From an uncultured Pelagibacteraceae bacterium (GTDB lineage: Bacteria > Pseudomonadota > Alphaproteobacteria > Pelagibacterales > Pelagibacteraceae): a stretch of 59,097 nt of DNA. Positions 35,980 to 45,196 of this stretch are shown here, piece by piece (the first letter of the stretch is position 1; every line of letters starts with the position of its first letter). The stretch lies in NCBI GenBank assembly GCA_902518395.1, contig CABYFX010000002.1:1-59097 (forward strand). Direction: 5' to 3'. A model generated the notes under the pieces. It was given only the letters and a program-made list of their open reading frames with translations. It did not search any database and was not told the DNA's origin. A program made the position numbers and the translations under genes.

Positions 35980-36935
35980 TTAATATTGGAAATCAAATTT
36001 CGAGTTTCCATCTCATACAACTTAAAAATAGTTTCTGCATCTTTTAAATTAATTTCTTTAAATTTAATTTTTGATCCTGGAGGTATTTGTACTAGTTTGT
36101 CATAATCAGCACTTATAACAACTCCAATTTTAGGGTAACCCCCTATAGTCCCATGATCAGATAGCATAATTATTGGATCCCCATCAGCAGTGATTTGGAT
36201 AACACCCTTCACTAATCCTTCTGACTTTATATTTGTATTTTTAATGTTATTAATCTTAGGTCCTTTAAGTCTTATTCCCATACGGTCACTTAATTTGGTT
36301 ACATTAAATTCATTGCTAAAAAATGAGTCTATTGCATCCTTTGAAAAATAATCAAAATGGGGTCCTTTTATTATTCTAATATTTTCAATTTTCGAATTTA
36401 GGTATTCTATTTTATTTTTTGGCAGGATTTTTTTTAAATTTTTTAATTGAATTATTTGTCCTGTCTCAAGTTTTTCCCCACTATTTGCTCCAATTTTAGC
36501 CTTAGTATTTGTAGAACAACTATTTAAATAATAATCTACCTCAAATGTGCCTCCAATAGATAAATAACCATATACTGATCGATTGGTAGACAGTATATCT
36601 AAACAATCATTATTTTCTAAAATAATATTTTCGTAACAACTAAACTCTAAATTTTTGTTATTTCTTATAATTTTAAAATTAACATCTCCAGTAACATTGA
36701 TGGAGATATTTTTTCCTATATATTTCAATTTTGGACCTTGATATGCAAATTCTAGGACCGGATTATTTATTCCATTATTTGAAATGGTATTTGCTAATAA
36801 AAAATTCCTATTATCCATTGCTCCACTAAAAGGTATGCCTATGTGATAAAAATTATTTCTACCATTGTCTTGAAATGTAGAATTGATACCTGGTCGTAAT
36901 ACCTCAAAATAGTTTTTATTCATATTTTTTTTCAT
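35976..36935 (-). CDS. pxpC: 5-oxoprolinase subunit PxpC
   Basis: A biotin-dependent carboxyltransferase-like subunit of the ATP-dependent prokaryotic 5-oxoprolinase, which opens 5-oxoproline to glutamate. The N-terminal RPGINSTFQDNGRNNFYHIGIPFSGAMD and the later ADGDPIIMLSDHGTIGGYPKIG are characteristic. The 319-aa length is normal. It overlaps pxpB by 20 bases. Start codons MKKNMNKNYF offer two nearby ATGs; either gives a sensible protein. Confidence 0.9.
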   Translation of the reverse strand: MKKNMNKNYFEVLRPGINSTFQDNGRNNFYHIGIPFSGAMDNRNFLLANTISNNGINNPVLEFAYQGPKLKYIGKNISINVTGDVNFKIIRNNKNLEFSCYENIILENNDCLDILSTNRSVYGYLSIGGTFEVDYYLNSCSTNTKAKIGANSGEKLETGQIIQLKNLKKILPKNKIEYLNSKIENIRIIKGPHFDYFSKDAIDSFFSNEFNVTKLSDRMGIRLKGPKINNIKNTNIKSEGLVKGVIQITADGDPIIMLSDHGTIGGYPKIGVVISADYDKLVQIPPGSKIKFKEINLKDAETIFKLYEMETRNLISNIK

Positions 36936-37590
36936 ACTCTAGTTTAGAAATTGGGTAAAATGATATTGTATCACCTGGATTGATTAGATTTGGTTCAGTA
37001 TTTTTTTTATTATCAAAAATATCAACTGATGTTTTGCCAATTATATTCCAACCACCTGGACTTTCAAAAGTATAAATATTACAAAATTGCTCTGTTATAC
37101 CTATAGAATTTTTTGGGACTTTAACTCTTGGTGTTTCTAAACGCTTTGCAAAAAGAGATTTATCCATATCTCCTAAGAATGGCATCCCTGCAATAAAACC
37201 TGTCATATAACAATAATAATTTTTTGAAAAGAATGTTTCATAAATTTTTGCTTCACTTATTTTTAATAATTTTTGTAAACGTTTTATGTCTAGTGCGAAT
37301 TCCTCTGCACAACAAACTGGGATTTTAATTAGATTTTTTTTTGAATTATTATTTTTTTTTAAGTTTAGATTTTCAACTTGTTTTTTTAATTTAGCATAAC
37401 TCGTAAGTTTTAAATCAAAACTAATTACTAGTTTATTATAACTTGGTGTAATATTTGTAATACCTAAAAAATTACTATCTCTTAAATTATTAAAATAATT
37501 TATAACATTTCTGTTTATTTCTTTATTTACCTCGGTGCCAAAGTCACAGTACAATGCTGCGTCACCAAGATTTGATATATTTTTAATCAT
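36916..37590 (-). CDS. pxpB: 5-oxoprolinase subunit PxpB
   Basis: The allophanate-hydrolase-like subunit (AHS1 type) of the PxpABC complex, 224 aa. Motifs are NLGDAALYCDFG near the start, the conserved GFIAGMPFLGDMD near residue 133, and FESPGGWNIIGKTSVDIFD near 174. It is divergent from pxpA across only 27 bases. It may derive from urea/allophanate-related families, but the pairing with PxpA and PxpC makes oxoprolinase the simplest call. Confidence 0.9.
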   Translation of the reverse strand: MIKNISNLGDAALYCDFGTEVNKEINRNVINYFNNLRDSNFLGITNITPSYNKLVISFDLKLTSYAKLKKQVENLNLKKNNNSKKNLIKIPVCCAEEFALDIKRLQKLLKISEAKIYETFFSKNYYCYMTGFIAGMPFLGDMDKSLFAKRLETPRVKVPKNSIGITEQFCNIYTFESPGGWNIIGKTSVDIFDNKKNTEPNLINPGDTISFYPISKLEYEKKYE

Positions 37591-37617
37591 GTCATGTTAT
37601 ACTTTAAGCTTTATAGT

Positions 37618-38391
37618 ATGGAAATTAATTTAAATTGTGATTTAGGTGAAAAATCAAAGCATCATTCAAATAAGAATGATCCCGATTTACTCAAAATAGT
37701 AAACTCTGCAAATGTGGCTTGTGGGTACCACGCTGGAGATGAAGAAACTATGAGAGAAGTTGTAGAGATTTCAAAGCAAAATGATGTAAGTATTGGTGCA
37801 CATCCATCTTTCAATGATCCAGAGAACTTCGGAAGAAAACGGATTAATCTTGGTGCTAATGAGATTTCTCAACTTTTAATAGATCAATATGAAATTTTGC
37901 AAAATATTGCCATTAAATTAGATGAAAAGGTTTCTCATATTAAACCACATGGAGCCTTGAATAATATGGCTTGTGAGGACCTTGAACTAGCAACAATTTT
38001 GGCAAAAACTATTTATAGTATTGATAAAGATATAATTTATTTAGTACCAACAGGTTCGAAAATGGAAATTGCAGCTAAAAAATTAAATATGAAAATTGCA
38101 TGTGAAATTTTTGCAGATAGGAATTATGAAGACGATGGAACGCTTGTATCAAGAAGTAAGGATCATGCCCTAATAACCGATCCTGAGCGAGCTAAAGAGC
38201 ATGTGTTAAATATGGTAAAAAACCAAACCCTTAATTGTCACAGTGGAAAACAAATACCTTGTGAAATTGATTCAATTTGCATACATGGAGATAACGTAAG
38301 TTCTCTTTCGACTGCAAAACAGGTAAGAGAAAACTTGATAAATAATAATTTAGAATTAAAGCCTCTAAATAAAATGAAAAAGTTTATATAA
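37618..38391 (+). CDS. pxpA: 5-oxoprolinase subunit PxpA (LamB/YcsF)
   Basis: The LamB/YcsF subunit of 5-oxoprolinase. The ORF track begins at 37594, but the family N-terminus matches MEINLNCDLGEKS, so I place the start at ATG 37618. Other motifs are SANVACGYHAGDEETM near residue 34, SIGAHPSFNDPENFGR near 62, and VSHIKPHGALNN near 108. The protein is 257 aa, normal for the family. It is divergent from pxpB-pxpC and is followed by a TPR gene. Confidence 0.9.
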   Translation: MEINLNCDLGEKSKHHSNKNDPDLLKIVNSANVACGYHAGDEETMREVVEISKQNDVSIGAHPSFNDPENFGRKRINLGANEISQLLIDQYEILQNIAIKLDEKVSHIKPHGALNNMACEDLELATILAKTIYSIDKDIIYLVPTGSKMEIAAKKLNMKIACEIFADRNYEDDGTLVSRSKDHALITDPERAKEHVLNMVKNQTLNCHSGKQIPCEIDSICIHGDNVSSLSTAKQVRENLINNNLELKPLNKMKKFI

Positions 38392-38393
38392 TT

Positions 38394-38873
38394 ATGATTA
38401 AAAAACTATTTACTCTTCTCATATTCTTTTTTTTAACTGTTGAAACTTTTGCTGCTGGAACAAGTTCATCAGGTAAAAAACCGAGCTATAAAAATGCTGT
38501 AAAAATAATTGAAGCTGCTAAGAAATATGAATCCAAAAATAAAATGGATAAAGCATTAAAAAGATATGAAAAAGCTCAAAAAATTTTATTAAAACTTGAC
38601 AAAGAAAAGCCCTTACAAGCTGATACACTGAACTACCTAGGTTTTACAACTAGAAAACTTGGGGACTTTGAAGCTGGTGAAAAATATTATTTGTTGGGTT
38701 TGCAAGTCGATCCAAAGCATGTGGGTATAAATGAGTACTTGGGTGAATTATATGTTGTAACCAACAGAATTGATTTAGCAAAAGAAAGATTGGAAATTTT
38801 AAAAAGCTGTAATTGTGAAGAGTATCAAGAGTTAAAAGAAATTATTGAAGGAACGAAAAAATCAAAATACTAA
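38394..38873 (+). CDS. Exported TPR-like protein
   Basis: A 159-aa protein with an N-terminal signal (KKLFTLLIFFFLTVETFAAG). The mature part contains degenerate TPR-like helices: YKNAVKIIEAAKKYE, ALKRYEKAQKILLKL, and a consensus-like repeat with DTLNYLGFTTRKLGDFEAGEKYY. A CNCEEY dithiol lies near residue 143. Probably a periplasmic scaffold. It follows pxpA by two bases and overlaps the convergent dctM by four bases. Function unknown. Confidence 0.75.
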   Translation: MIKKLFTLLIFFFLTVETFAAGTSSSGKKPSYKNAVKIIEAAKKYESKNKMDKALKRYEKAQKILLKLDKEKPLQADTLNYLGFTTRKLGDFEAGEKYYLLGLQVDPKHVGINEYLGELYVVTNRIDLAKERLEILKSCNCEEYQELKEIIEGTKKSKY

Positions 38874-40180
38874 TTGATATTTTGAATCATTTGCTCGGGC
38901 ATCCATAAAGCGATTTGTGGGAACAGTACAATCAATAGAACTGCAAAAATCATTAATAAAAATAATGGAAAGGCACTCTTTGCTATAAACCCCATGTCTT
39001 TGTTTGCCATTCCTTGTAATACAAAAAGATTAAAACCAACAGGTGGTGTAATTTGAGCCATTTCTACAACAATGACTAAAAATATTCCAAACCAAATCAT
39101 ATCAAAGCCTGCCTGCCTTATCATTGGTTCAATTATTGCCATTGTAAGGACAACTGCTGAAATTCCATCAAGAAACATCCCAAGAATTATGTAAAAAATC
39201 ATTAATACAAATATTAATACATATGGTGATAACTCCATGTTCTGTATCCACAAAGCTAGATTTCTGGGTAAACCTGTAAATCCCATCGCAAGTGACAAGA
39301 AAGTTGCTCCAGCTAAAATAAATGCAATCATACACGAAGTTTTAGTTGCTCCTAACAAGGAGTCTTTAAATGTTTTTAAAGTTAAGCTCTTTTGAAAGTA
39401 AGAGAGAATTAAAGCCCCAACAACACCTAAAGACGCGGCCTCGGTTGCTGTTGCTATACCAGTATAAATAGAGCCTATTACTCCAAGTATTAATAAAATA
39501 ACTGGAATTAATTGTTTGGATTTACCTAGTTTATTTAAAAATGAAAAATTTTCATAATTAGTTGGCATTTTATTTTTATTTAATAAAGACCAAACAATTA
39601 CATAACCCATAAAGATTAGAGCAATCATTATCCCTGGAATTATTCCGGCTATAAAAAGTTTTGCAATTGATTCTTGAACAGTTACACCATAAATAATTAA
39701 AATTATTGATGGTGGAATTAAAAGACCTAATGTTCCTGAACCTGCCAAACTTCCAAGCAAAATTTTTTCAGGATATTTTCTTTTTCTTAGTTCTGGAATT
39801 GACATTTTTCCAACTGTAGCAACTGTTGCGGCAGATGATCCAGAAATAGCGGCAAACAAAGCACAACCAACAACATTAACGTGTATCAAACCTCCTGGTA
39901 ACTTCTGAAGCCATGGTGCCAATCCCTCAAATAAATTTTCTGATAATTTAGTTCTAAAAAGAATTTCACCCATCCACACAAATAACGGTAATGCTGTTAG
40001 TGTCCACGACGACGAAGCTCCCCATATAGTTGTGGCCATCGCATCACCCACAGGTCTAGAGGTAAACAAAATCATACCTATTGAAGATACTCCTACCATG
40101 CTGATAGCTACCCATATCCCAGATCCTAAAAAAAATAGCAAAACACTAATAAAAAAAAATGCTAATAAAATTTCAATCAT
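38870..40180 (-). CDS. dctM: TRAP transporter large permease DctM
   Basis: The large membrane subunit of a tripartite ATP-independent periplasmic transporter, about 12 helices, 436 aa. Typical segments are AISGSSAATVATVGKM near residue 111 and the related ATEAASLGVVGAL near 236. ILGMFLDGISAVVLTMAI and ITPPVGFNLFVLQGM, which mark the family, are also present. It moves solutes delivered by the binding protein using the sodium gradient. It overlaps dctQ by eight bases. Terminal part of the operon. Confidence 0.93.
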   Translation of the reverse strand: MIEILLAFFFISVLLFFLGSGIWVAISMVGVSSIGMILFTSRPVGDAMATTIWGASSSWTLTALPLFVWMGEILFRTKLSENLFEGLAPWLQKLPGGLIHVNVVGCALFAAISGSSAATVATVGKMSIPELRKRKYPEKILLGSLAGSGTLGLLIPPSIILIIYGVTVQESIAKLFIAGIIPGIMIALIFMGYVIVWSLLNKNKMPTNYENFSFLNKLGKSKQLIPVILLILGVIGSIYTGIATATEAASLGVVGALILSYFQKSLTLKTFKDSLLGATKTSCMIAFILAGATFLSLAMGFTGLPRNLALWIQNMELSPYVLIFVLMIFYIILGMFLDGISAVVLTMAIIEPMIRQAGFDMIWFGIFLVIVVEMAQITPPVGFNLFVLQGMANKDMGFIAKSAFPLFLLMIFAVLLIVLFPQIALWMPEQMIQNIN

Positions 40181-40661
40181 ACTTATTAACTATCCTCAAA
40201 ATTAATTGATGAAACACACATATAAAAAATAACAATGAACCAATTGCTACACTCGATTGAGGTATCCAAATTAAAATTTCGTCTGCACCTTCACTTCTTT
40301 CTTGAAACTCATAAGATATCTTTAACATTTTAAGAAAATAAAATGCCATATATCCCGAAAAAATAGATGCAATACTTAAACTCCAAATTTCTAGAAACTT
40401 TTTTCTTAGATCAGTAGCTTTTTCTAAAAATAGTGTGATCCTAATGTGGCCTCCATTCACAAATGTGTATGAAAGAGCAAAAAATGAAGAGGCTGCCATG
40501 CAGTAACCAGAATATTCAGCCAAACCTCTTATATAAAAACCAAACATTCTTGAGGCAATTCCAGTTAAAATAAAAACTGCTATCAAAAATAAAAAAAACG
40601 CAGCGATATATCCTGAGAAATTATATAAATTATTTAAAGATTTATTAATTTTCTGTAACAT
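40173..40661 (-). CDS. dctQ: TRAP transporter small permease DctQ
   Basis: The four-helix small subunit of the TRAP system, 162 aa. The first two helices (about residues 14-33 and 47-66), the loop GHIRITLFLEKATDLRKKF near 71, and WIPQSSVAIGSLLFFI near 129 are typical. It lies downstream of dctP but beyond a strong Rho-independent terminator, so it should be made in lower amounts than the binding protein. Confidence 0.9.
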   Translation of the reverse strand: MLQKINKSLNNLYNFSGYIAAFFLFLIAVFILTGIASRMFGFYIRGLAEYSGYCMAASSFFALSYTFVNGGHIRITLFLEKATDLRKKFLEIWSLSIASIFSGYMAFYFLKMLKISYEFQERSEGADEILIWIPQSSVAIGSLLFFICVFHQLILRIVNKYD

Positions 40662-40690
40662 AAAAAAGGCCGTTTTTTTAAACGGCCTTT
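40662..40690 (-). terminator. Rho-independent terminator between dctP and dctQM
   Basis: Perfect 11-bp inverted repeat AAAGGCCGTTT / AAACGGCCTTT with a four-base loop. On the minus strand the stem is followed by a T run just before the dctQ start. It lies after dctP and before dctQ. Partial termination would give more binding protein than permease. Confidence 0.85.
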
Positions 40691-40705
40691 CTCATTATAT
40701 TAATT

Positions 40706-41677
40706 TTATTTGTAAGCAGCAAGCACGCTAGCACCTGTTTTGCCAGCCTTTTTCTTCCATTCCTTTGCCATTTTTTTTCCAACTTTTTGGAAATGTTTTT
40801 CTAAATCAGCGTTTACTTTGCCTACTGTCATTCCTGCAGCAGCTAAAGCTTTTTTATCCTCAATATTTCCAACTCTAGAAAGCATCCAACCTTTTTCTTC
40901 TGCAGCAGTTGCTTCTTTCATTATTAGTTTTTGAGTATCTGCATCTAGTTTGTTCCAAGATCCTCTATGAGCAACTACCATATTTTTTGGGAACCAAGCA
41001 GCTATATCATAGAAATATTTTACTCCGTTCTCCCAAATTTTACTATTTTTTCCAGTAGTTGGTGAAGTAATCATACTCTCAACCGCACCAGTTGAAAATG
41101 CTTGGCTTATTTCTGCAGCTTCAATTTTTGTTGGAGCCATACCAGTAAGTTCAGCAATTCTAATAGTTGCTGAATTATAAGCTCTAAATTTTAAACCTTG
41201 TAAATCTGAAACACTGTTAATCTCGTTTTTGCTATACAAACCTTGTGCAGGCCATGGCACAGCATACAAAAATACCAATCCTTTTTGACTCAAGCTTTCT
41301 ATAATTGCTGGTTTCGATGCTTGGTAAAGTTTCATAGCATCGTCATAAGATGTTGCTAAGAATGGTTGTGAGTCAATCTCAAGAATAGGATCTACTTTTC
41401 CAAGAGCCGACATAAATCTCTCTCCCATTTGAGCTTGACCAGTTCTAACAGCTCTAAAGATTTCTCCACCTTTAAATAATGATCCACCAGGATGAGTTAC
41501 AATTGTTAATTTACCTCCACTTTTTTCTGAAACGTTTTTAGCAAATTCTGCAGCATTAGCTGAATGAAAATTGCTTGCACCATAAGCTAAAGCCATATCC
41601 CACTTCTCAGCAGCATTTACGTTAGCGGTTAACAAAACAGAAAATAAAATAGAAATTAAAGTTTTTAAATTTTTCAT
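40706..41677 (-). CDS. dctP: TRAP transporter substrate-binding protein DctP
   Basis: The periplasmic binding protein of the TRAP transporter, 323 aa, with a signal peptide (ISILFSVLLTANVNAAE). Motifs include GGSLFKGGEIFRAVRTGQAQMG near residue 64 and LQGLKFRAYNSATIRIAELTGM near 150, where an Arg normally binds a carboxylate. Relatives bind organic acids, but sequence does not fix the ligand; the WPAQGLYSKNEI region suggests a dicarboxylate- or keto-acid-like subgroup. It has a strong ribosome binding site and a terminator after it, so it is probably abundant. Confidence 0.92.
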   Translation of the reverse strand: MKNLKTLISILFSVLLTANVNAAEKWDMALAYGASNFHSANAAEFAKNVSEKSGGKLTIVTHPGGSLFKGGEIFRAVRTGQAQMGERFMSALGKVDPILEIDSQPFLATSYDDAMKLYQASKPAIIESLSQKGLVFLYAVPWPAQGLYSKNEINSVSDLQGLKFRAYNSATIRIAELTGMAPTKIEAAEISQAFSTGAVESMITSPTTGKNSKIWENGVKYFYDIAAWFPKNMVVAHRGSWNKLDADTQKLIMKEATAAEEKGWMLSRVGNIEDKKALAAAGMTVGKVNADLEKHFQKVGKKMAKEWKKKAGKTGASVLAAYK

Positions 41678-41680
41678 TAA

Positions 41681-41688
41681 TCCTCCTT
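41681..41688 (-). promoter_or_regulatory. Strong Shine-Dalgarno site of dctP
   Basis: The minus-strand sequence AAGGAGGA lies a few bases before the dctP ATG. It is close to perfect and stands out in a window where such sites are rare. Confidence 0.75.
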
Positions 41689-41699
41689 ATTTTTAAAAA

Positions 41700-41719
41700 A
41701 ATACATCTGATTATGTATT
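41700..41719. repeat. Inverted repeat upstream of dctP
   Basis: AATACAT and ATGTATT flank a six-base centre in the leader between dctP (minus) and terC (plus). It is a plausible operator for either gene, but A+T-rich DNA yields such repeats by chance. Confidence 0.4.
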
Positions 41720-41734
41720 ATTTATTAAATCAAT

Positions 41735-41764
41735 AAAAATTTCATGTGTTTTATTGAAATTTTT
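41735..41764. repeat. Ten-base inverted repeat between dctP and terC
   Basis: AAAAATTTCA pairs with TGAAATTTTT across a ten-base centre. It lies about 60 to 90 bases upstream of dctP and about 30 to 55 bases upstream of terC. Perfect in both arms. It could be a regulator site or part of a divergent promoter region. Confidence 0.45.
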
Positions 41765-41790
41765 TAAATAATTACTATTATATATTCATC

Positions 41791-42405
41791 TTGATAGAAG
41801 AATCCCTTATTTTATTACAAATTATCTTCATAGATATAATCTTAGCTGCTGATAATGCTATTATAATTGGTTTAATTGCAGCTAATTTTGTACCAAAAAA
41901 CAGAAAAAAGATAATTTTTTGGGGAGTAGTTGGTGCTCTAGTTTTTAAAGTTCTATTTGCAGTATTTGCAACATATTTATTCAAATTCTACTTTATAAAA
42001 ATTTTGGGAGGGTTACTTTTAATTTGGATAGTCAATGATTTGAGAAAAGATCTTTTTCAAATTCAGAAAAAATCAAAATCACCCACAAAAAAATCATTAG
42101 AACCTTCATTTGCAAAAGGTATGTATAAAGTGCTTTTTGCAGATATCACAATTAGTTTCGACAATGTTATAGGTGTTGTTGGAGCTTCTAAGGGCAACTT
42201 TGGGTTTATGATTTTTGGTTTATTGTTATCAGTAGTCCTTACTGGAGCAATGGCAACTTATTTAGCTAATTATATGCAGAAACATTTATGGGTTGTGTAT
42301 ATTGGTCTAGCATTTATCCTCTTAGTCGCAATACAACTAATTATTGGAGGACTTGTAGACTTAGAAATTTTAAATATTAACGAGCAGTTTAAAAAATATT
42401 TTTAA
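41791..42405 (+). CDS. TerC/YjbE family membrane protein
   Basis: A 204-aa, roughly seven-helix membrane protein with a TTG start. The two repeated acidic motifs of the family are visible: LAADNAIIIG near residue 20 and SFDNVIGVVG near 123, each placing Asp and Asn in a helix for metal binding. TerC proteins have been linked to tellurite resistance and to metal (Mn, Ca) handling, possibly metalation of exported proteins. The start is in a 113-base gap with two inverted repeats. It overlaps the end of panB. Confidence 0.88.
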   Translation: MIEESLILLQIIFIDIILAADNAIIIGLIAANFVPKNRKKIIFWGVVGALVFKVLFAVFATYLFKFYFIKILGGLLLIWIVNDLRKDLFQIQKKSKSPTKKSLEPSFAKGMYKVLFADITISFDNVIGVVGASKGNFGFMIFGLLLSVVLTGAMATYLANYMQKHLWVVYIGLAFILLVAIQLIIGGLVDLEILNINEQFKKYF

Positions 42406-43181
42406 TAAGAATATTTATTTGATGGGTAGGACCCACTTTTAACATCTGATTTAAATTTTTTAACTGCATTTCTGACATTTCTTTTCAAATAAGTATATTT
42501 TTTAACAAATTTGACTTTAGTATCTGTTAAACCCAATAAATCATCTGTGACTAAAATTTGACCATCACAAAAATTTGATGAACCTATCCCTATTGTTGGA
42601 ACGTTAATTGACTCTGTAATTTCTTTTGAAACTTTTTTTTCAATACATTCTAAAACAATTGCAAAAACTCCAGCATCTTCTAATGACTTAGAATCTTTTA
42701 ACAAATTTTTTTTTTCTAAATCTGTTTTACCTTTATATCTGAATTTACCTCTTACAGTTTGTGGCGTTATACCTATATGACCCATCACAGGAATTTTAAA
42801 TTTAGTTAAATATTTTACAATTTCTATAATTTTTCTGCCTCCTTCTAATTTTATTCCATCACATTTTGTTTCTTTCATTACTTTTTTACAATTTTTGAGT
42901 GCTTGAGATTTATTATTGTATGTATTGAAAGGCATGTCTACAATCATTAAACTTTTTTTAACTCCTTTTCTTACACTCTTGGAGTGCTCAATCATCATTG
43001 ATAAATTTACATTTCTTGTGGTTTCAAAATTATATAAAACTGAACCCAATGAATCACCCACAAGTATTAAATCTGCGTTGCTATCAATCTCTTCTGCTAT
43101 ATTTTTTGAATAAGCAGTTAAACAAACAATTTTTGACTTATTTTTTTTTTTAAGAACAAGCCTACTTATTTTTGTAAGCAT
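42402..43181 (-). CDS. panB: 3-methyl-2-oxobutanoate hydroxymethyltransferase PanB
   Basis: First committed step to pantothenate: it adds a hydroxymethyl group from methylene-THF to ketoisovalerate. Motifs are VCLTAYSKNIAEEI near the start, LVGDSLGSVLYNF near residue 40, DMPFNTY near 82, KLEGG near 110, and MGHIGITPQTV near 134. Length (259 aa) is normal. panC is not adjacent. Cultured SAR11 isolates are usually described as lacking parts of vitamin synthesis, so this gene is worth comparing. It is the last gene of the psd-panB minus-strand run. Confidence 0.93.
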   Translation of the reverse strand: MLTKISRLVLKKKNKSKIVCLTAYSKNIAEEIDSNADLILVGDSLGSVLYNFETTRNVNLSMMIEHSKSVRKGVKKSLMIVDMPFNTYNNKSQALKNCKKVMKETKCDGIKLEGGRKIIEIVKYLTKFKIPVMGHIGITPQTVRGKFRYKGKTDLEKKNLLKDSKSLEDAGVFAIVLECIEKKVSKEITESINVPTIGIGSSNFCDGQILVTDDLLGLTDTKVKFVKKYTYLKRNVRNAVKKFKSDVKSGSYPSNKYSY

Positions 43182-43191
43182 AAATATTTGC

Positions 43192-43611
43192 TTACCAAGT
43201 GCCCGTATTTTCCATAGATTTCCAAGGTTCTAAAGGTTCTAAATAACCATCTTGAAGAATTTCAACCGATATCTTGTCTGGAGATCTAACAAATGCCATA
43301 TGACCATCTCTAGGTGGTCTATTAATTGTGTATCCCATATTCTTTAATCTCTGACATGTCTCATATATATTTTCAACTCTGTATGCTAAATGTCCAAAAT
43401 TTCTAGATCCATCACCTAAACTGTCTCCATCCCAATTATAAGTCAATTCTATTTCAGCACCTTTATCATTTGGGGCAGCCAAAAATACCAATGTATATCT
43501 TCCCTTCTCACTTTCTTTTCTTCTTGTTTCTTTAAGACCTAATCCATCACAGAAAAATCTTAACGACTCATCGATATTTGAAACTCTGATCATTGTGTGT
43601 AAATATTTCAT
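43192..43611 (-). CDS. gloA: Lactoylglutathione lyase (glyoxalase I), VOC family
   Basis: A VOC-fold metalloenzyme that converts the methylglyoxal-glutathione hemithioacetal to lactoylglutathione. I start at ATG 43611 because the family opening MKYLHTMIRV aligns there; the ORF track begins at GTG 43620. Metal ligands are visible as His5 (LHTMIRV), Glu in EIELTYNW, His in GHLAYRV and Glu in SVEILQDG. Glutathione comes from gshAB in this window. It lies between guaA and panB with gaps of about ten to 22 bases. Confidence 0.88.
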   Translation of the reverse strand: MKYLHTMIRVSNIDESLRFFCDGLGLKETRRKESEKGRYTLVFLAAPNDKGAEIELTYNWDGDSLGDGSRNFGHLAYRVENIYETCQRLKNMGYTINRPPRDGHMAFVRSPDKISVEILQDGYLEPLEPWKSMENTGTW

Positions 43612-43633
43612 ATAATTCACTTATATAGTCTTA

Positions 43634-45196
43634 TTATTCCAATTCAATAGTGCTTGGTGGCTTTGAAGTAATATCATAAACAACTCTATTAATACCTCTG
43701 ATATTATTTACAATTTGATTAGATATTGACTGCATGAAAGGTTTTTTAAATTGAAAGAAATCTGCTGTCATTCCATCTTCTGAGGTAATTGCCCTCAATA
43801 AACAAAGATATTCATAAGTTCTATTATCTCCCATAACGCCAACAGTCTTAACTGGAAGTAAGGCAGCATAGGCCTGCCAAATCTTATCATATAGATTATT
43901 ATCTTTCAAAGATTTGATAAAGTAATTATCTGCCTCTTTTAAAATTTTTATTTTTTCTTTAGTGATTATGCCAGGCATTCTAATTGCAAGACCTGGTCCA
44001 GGAAATGGGTGTCTAGATATAATCTCATGACTTAATCCAAGTTCTAATCCTAGTTTTCTAACCTCATCTTTAAAAAGATATTTCAATGGCTCAACTAATT
44101 TAAGTTTCATTTTTTTTGGCAAACCACCTACATTATGATGTGATTTAATTTTTGATGTTTGGCTTCCTGTAACAGATTTACTTTCAATTAAATCAGGATA
44201 CAAAGTTCCTTGGGCTAAGAATTTTACATTTTTAATTTTATTTGAATATTTTTCAAAAATTTTAATAAAAAGATTTCCTATTATTTTTCTTTTTTTTTCT
44301 GGATCAGAAATATTTTTTAATTTAGATAAAAATAAATTTTCTGCATTTACATAAATTAGATTAATTTTAAATCTCTTCTTAAATGTATTTACAACTTGCT
44401 TTTCTTCATCTTTCCTAAGTAAACCAGTATTAACAAATATACATGTTAATTTTTTCCCTATAGCATTTGACAGTAATTTAGCAACTACACTACTATCAAC
44501 ACCTCCAGATAGTGCACAAATAACCTTTGAATTTCCTACGCTATTTCTTACTTCATCTATTAATTTTTTTTTCTGGTCTTTTGAAGACCAATTTTTAGTT
44601 AATTTACATATAGAAAATATAAAATTTTTAAGTATTAACTTTCCTTTGACTGTATGACTTACCTCTGGGTGAAATTGAATACCAAACATTTTTTTTTCTA
44701 CATTTTCAATAATACACATTTTCGAGTTTATACTTTGTGCAATTATATTAAAATTTTTTGGTAATTTTGTTACTTGATCAGCATGGCTCATCCATACATT
44801 ATTTTTTCCCTTAGAAAAAAAATCTTTAGTTAACTTACTTTTTCTAGTTTCTTTTACTTCAGCAAGTCCAAATTCTCTATGTTTAGAGCTTCTTACACTT
44901 CCTCCCATTGCTTTTGAAATAATTTGATGACCAAAACATATACCTAGTACAGGCACTCCTAGTTTAAGAATTTTATCATTAAATTTTACTTTTTTACTCT
45001 CATAGACATTTAAAGGACCACCAGATAAAATTATTCCTTTAATATTTTTTTCAAACTTTGTGAATTTTTCTATTTTTTTGTGACTTACTATCTCACAATA
45101 AATACCCAGTTCTCTGATTTTTCTTGCAATTAACTGTGTAAATTGGGAACCAAAGTCTACAATTAGTATTTTATTGAGAGTGTTCTCAAGACGCAT
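43634..45196 (-). CDS. guaA: GMP synthase GuaA
   Basis: It converts XMP to GMP with glutamine and ATP. The N-terminal GATase contains [17 protein letters not shown] and the nucleophile in GICFGHQ. The synthetase domain has the PP-loop [10 protein letters not shown] near residue 230, and the dimer domain has [11 protein letters not shown] near 395. ATG 45196 is preferred over TTG 45208; both are in frame. Protein about 520 aa, normal. With guaB it forms the two-step IMP to GMP pathway, separated here by a small TPR-type gene. Confidence 0.95.
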   Translation of the reverse strand: MRLENTLNKILIVDFGSQFTQLIARKIRELGIYCEIVSHKKIEKFTKFEKNIKGIILSGGPLNVYESKKVKFNDKILKLGVPVLGICFGHQIISKAMGGSVRSSKHREFGLAEVKETRKSKLTKDFFSKGKNNVWMSHADQVTKLPKNFNIIAQSINSKMCIIENVEKKMFGIQFHPEVSHTVKGKLILKNFIFSICKLTKNWSSKDQKKKLIDEVRNSVGNSKVICALSGGVDSSVVAKLLSNAIGKKLTCIFVNTGLLRKDEEKQVVNTFKKRFKINLIYVNAENLFLSKLKNISDPEKKRKIIGNLFIKIFEKYSNKIKNVKFLAQGTLYPDLIESKSVTGSQTSKIKSHHNVGGLPKKMKLKLVEPLKYLFKDEVRKLGLELGLSHEIISRHPFPGPGLAIRMPGIITKEKIKILKEADNYFIKSLKDNNLYDKIWQAYAALLPVKTVGVMGDNRTYEYLCLLRAITSEDGMTADFFQFKKPFMQSISNQIVNNIRGINRVVYDITSKPPSTIELE

